Shown here: piece after piece, positions 62,756-64,000 of the stretch
How positions within the stretch are numbered: position 1 is the stretch's first letter
Layout of the letters: every line of letters starts with the position of its first letter
DNA from: Anoplopoma fimbria
Lineage: Eukaryota > Chordata > Actinopteri > Perciformes > Anoplopomatidae
Direction: 5' to 3'
NCBI RefSeq assembly: GCF_027596085.1
Contig: NC_072453.1
Coordinates: 11,472,914 to 11,536,913, forward strand
Length of the DNA stretch: 64,000 nt
The notes under the pieces: generated by a model
Told to the model about the DNA's origin: nothing
What the model saw: the letters and a program-made list of their open reading frames with translations, nothing else
Database searches by the model: none
Made by a program: the position numbers and the translations under genes

Positions 62756-62845
<90 letters not shown>
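62755..62845. repeat. (CA)n microsatellite
   Basis: About 45 uninterrupted units. Confidence 0.98.
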
Positions 62846-62849
<4 letters not shown>

Positions 62850-64000
62850 TATGTACTGCTGAGCCGTGACTCGACATCCTGACGGTGACGAGTCGTTACG
62901 AGCGCTGAGACACCGATAACTCCTCCACCAATCAAACCAACAGAAGGTGTTTGTGTTCTGAGGATTCGTTCTGCTACATTTCACTCAAACAGCTTGTGGT
63001 GACTTTTATTTTGTAAATCAAACCTGTGTGTCTGTCTTCCTGTTTGTCCGTCCTCTGCTGCATTATACAGTAATGAGCTGTAAACACGGCGATATTGTTC
63101 CTCTGCTACAATGACGACACTTCACACTCTGACACCTTTTATACTCAAGGTATCCAAGTGTATGTGTATATAAATGTGTATATACACATACATAACATGT
63201 GTATACAAAGAGATATTATCACCTCATCTCGTTGGAGTAAAGAGGTTCAGTTCATTAACTCAAGTTCTTAAATACATCACCACATCTTTACTGCTCTTCA
63301 TTCTACTGACAGCTGGAGTTTAAAATATGACACATGGTTCGGAAGATGTCTTGATGCGAAACAGTTTATTGTTTTTATAGAAAAGAGAAACTATTCTATA
63401 ATAGTTGCTAACACTGAGTTTAATTATTCATAATTCTGTTTCTAAACAGTTTGATTTATGTGAAAATAAACCGCTTAAATATTCTTCCTCTGTGGTGTCT
63501 TTAAGCGTTTCCTCTGGCCCTCCTCTTCAGCTTTTCTTCTTCTGCACATTTCTCTCGTTTCGTCTTGTATCATGTTTTATAACCAGGTGATTAACGCAGT
63601 TTACTGTCGCTGCTTTTTTTTATCTTCAACTGCCGAATAGCCGTCACACAAATTACAAAAATATCGAACAAACGTTAAGGCACAATAATTTACTGTTGGA
63701 ACAATATCTTACATTTCAATCTGTCATTCCAACATGGCAGCTCAGTAGATGAAGAGCTCTTTAATCAGATTTTTATGAAAGGTGTTTAATCAGATTTTTA
63801 TGAAAGTTGTTTCTCAAACAGATTATATTTTTCTGTTCATAGAGATAATAATCCAGCTCTCCATGTATTTTCTGTATTTCTCTGCAGTAAAAACTGATTT
63901 GTCCTTGTTCTGTTGACAGAGAAATCAGATTTGAGTTCATGGAGTTGAATTGCCGGAACATTTCTATAACTGATGTCAGTGTGAAAGGTTCCTACAGTTT

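Overview
The window is vertebrate nuclear DNA, almost certainly from a percomorph-type teleost fish. It has AT-rich intergenic sequence, very long (CA)n/(GT)n arrays about every 5-10 kb, a tRNA-derived SINE with an (ATT)n tail, LINE-tail fragments typical of fish, GT-AG introns and small, widely spaced genes. There is no operon structure, bacterial gene or CRISPR array.

Four protein-coding loci can be supported. (1) smim36 on the minus strand (8106-8451, 5' UTR to about 8502) is a small single-pass membrane protein. It carries an apparent one-base frameshift and a microsatellite inside its C-terminal coding part. (2) tmem100 on the minus strand (17262-17702) is an intact two-pass membrane protein. 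(3) A strongly diverged TATA-binding-protein paralogue, closest in layout to TBPL2/TRF3, lies on the minus strand (26439-30047). Eight exons join in phase into a 267-codon frame. (4) The 5' part of a plus-strand gene has exons at 35036-35163, 36409-36648, 38878-39086, 43589-43841 and 56155-56192. It runs off the right edge and is probably ankfn1 (the orthologue of fly wide awake). The order SMIM36-TMEM100-ANKFN1 and the strands match, from memory, the human 17q22 neighbourhood MMD-SMIM36-TMEM100-PCTP-ANKFN1-NOG. No PCTP exon was seen; the TBP-like gene occupies the interval where it would be expected.

Region by region: 1-8 kb is intergenic with one GC-rich, possibly regulatory block near 2.0-2.5 kb. 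8.1-8.5 kb is smim36. 8.5-17.2 kb is intergenic with one copy of a dispersed repeat that recurs three more times. 17.2-17.7 kb is tmem100. 17.7-26.4 kb is intergenic with microsatellites. 26.4-30.1 kb is the TBP-like gene, whose introns hold four unrelated tandem arrays. 31.3-31.9 kb is a polypyrimidine tract. 32.0-32.3 kb is a candidate first exon of the ankfn1-like gene. 32.7-34.6 kb is a nested minisatellite complex. 35 kb to the end is the ankfn1-like gene with large, repeat-filled introns.

The strongest candidates for something undescribed are the diverged but open TBP-like gene (one DNA-kinking Phe replaced by Tyr), the hierarchical GCTAA minisatellite with three evenly spaced TTACGTAA palindromes beside it, a long (about 0.68 kb) imperfect inverted repeat built of CT arrays, and a minisatellite that appears to have grown inside one copy of a dispersed repeat. 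Gene identities rest on remembered family sequences and synteny; no search was run.
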